DNA of 64,000 nt, from contig OY718806.1 of the NCBI GenBank assembly GCA_963070105.1, positions 6,469,865 through 6,533,864 on the forward strand, read 5' to 3'. Numbering within the stretch: the stretch's first letter is position 1; every line of letters begins with the position of its first letter. The stretch is from Litomosoides sigmodontis (lineage: Eukaryota > Nematoda > Chromadorea > Rhabditida > Onchocercidae). A program made the position numbers and the translations under genes. Shown piece by piece: positions 63,076-64,000 of this stretch. Under the pieces are notes generated by a model. That model saw only the letters and a program-made list of their open reading frames with translations. It did not search any database and was not told where the DNA came from.

Positions 63076-64000
63076 CCATTATTACAAATGCAGAGTGAGT
63101 TTCCTTCATTCATCCACTATTCTTCTTTATCACCAGTACCGTCCAAAGCTACTTTATTTACTTAATTCCAGTCTTTCCACTTAAATTCAACTTTTAAATA
63201 AGAAAAACTAGGCTAAGTTATCCAATAACTTGAACAGTATTGTTTTCCAAACCTTATAACTCTTTTTAAAATGCAAGACGGAATTGCTCATCCATTGTAA
63301 TGTCATGAAGATGAGAAAGTTTTATGCATTGTATTTAGTGGAAAATGTGTGAACTGGATATTATCAACTTCCTTTGCTTGCAAACGTCAATTTTTTTCGA
63401 AATTATAGAAAGAACTGTTTAGATGAAAGTGAGAATGGTTAGATACATTAGCATGGAATTTGTGAGGAAGAATGATGCACTCTTATGACGAATATAGATA
63501 ATTAATTATCTTGAATAAACAATTTGAGTTTTGCCAAATAAAATTGTTACACTGGGCCGTGTGACAAGCATGTTTGAACCACCGATTTGATGAAGTTATT
63601 GTAACGCAGAATCTACATATTCGCATTATTCCACATTCAAACCTTCATCATCCGACTTAATCAGTCAACAGCACTGCCGCAACTCTTATCACTGCTGCTA
63701 TTACAGTGACCATTGCCGATACAGTACTGATGCTACTACAAACGGTTTTGCTGTTAGACTGTTCGTCCAATCCATCTTTAAATGACTTATTATTTTCTAC
63801 GATGATTTTTAGTTGTTATCACCTTCCAACAAAAGTTATTTTTGTAGTACCACTTTTTTGTTAATCCTTAAAAGCAAATGGCAAAAATTTTCATTGATTA
63901 ACTTACAATTATTACTTGCCATTCATTGCGATTAGCACAAGTTATATTTAAATGATTAGGTAGGATAACATCCAAAGTTCTTTTGCAGTTATTTTTTCGT
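63076..64000. other. Right edge, no gene supported
   Basis: AT-rich sequence with no recognisable exon; probably still intron of the Pax-6 gene if that gene continues to the right. Confidence 0.45.

Overview
The window is nuclear DNA of an animal, most probably a nematode. It is AT-rich, with many small exons split by introns that mostly end in a T-rich tract plus CAG or TAG, and its one unmistakable gene is a Pax-6/VAB-3-type paired-domain gene. The exact species cannot be read from the sequence. There are no bacterial genes, operons, CRISPR arrays, tRNAs or rRNAs that I can support. The biology lies in spliced genes, so all exon models below were assembled by hand from reading frames, splice sites and intron phase.

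Layout. (1) 1-1.1 kb, minus strand: a possible first coding exon of a gene running off the left edge, starting with a myristoylation-like N-terminus. (2) 1.1-9.3 kb: mostly featureless, with one possible orphan terminal exon near 6.5 kb. (3) 9274-17573, plus strand: a complete 26-exon cadherin gene whose exons join in frame over 1310 codons. It has a signal peptide, about eight cadherin repeats, a membrane-adjacent domain reminiscent of protocadherin-15/Cad99C, one membrane span and a possible PDZ-ligand C-terminus. (4) 18408-19424, minus strand: a four-exon gene for a small membrane protein I do not recognise, tail-to-tail with the cadherin. (5) 20577-23148, minus strand: a complete seven-exon neuropeptide-type GPCR. 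(6) 25.4 kb: a near-perfect 34-bp-arm hairpin. (7) 27.5-28.7 kb: coding-like fragments in changing frames, probably a decayed gene. (8) 29154-31234, plus strand: a complete seven-exon coiled-coil protein with all introns in phase 0. (9) 33.6-34.05 kb and 37.0-37.8 kb, minus strand: two more coding-like stretches broken by frame changes. (10) 35.4-36.4 kb: an extreme (TTA)n microsatellite. (11) 53507-57601, plus strand: three exons encoding a full paired domain and the start of the following linker. No homeodomain exon was seen before the right edge, so the gene continues out of the window.

The large spaces at 38-53 kb and 58-64 kb are mostly non-coding (the latter is probably intron of the Pax-6 gene). 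They hold microsatellites, hairpins and a few open stretches with good splice sites that could be small exons. The three complete surface-related genes (cadherin, small membrane protein, GPCR) are neighbours, but nothing in the sequence shows that they act together.
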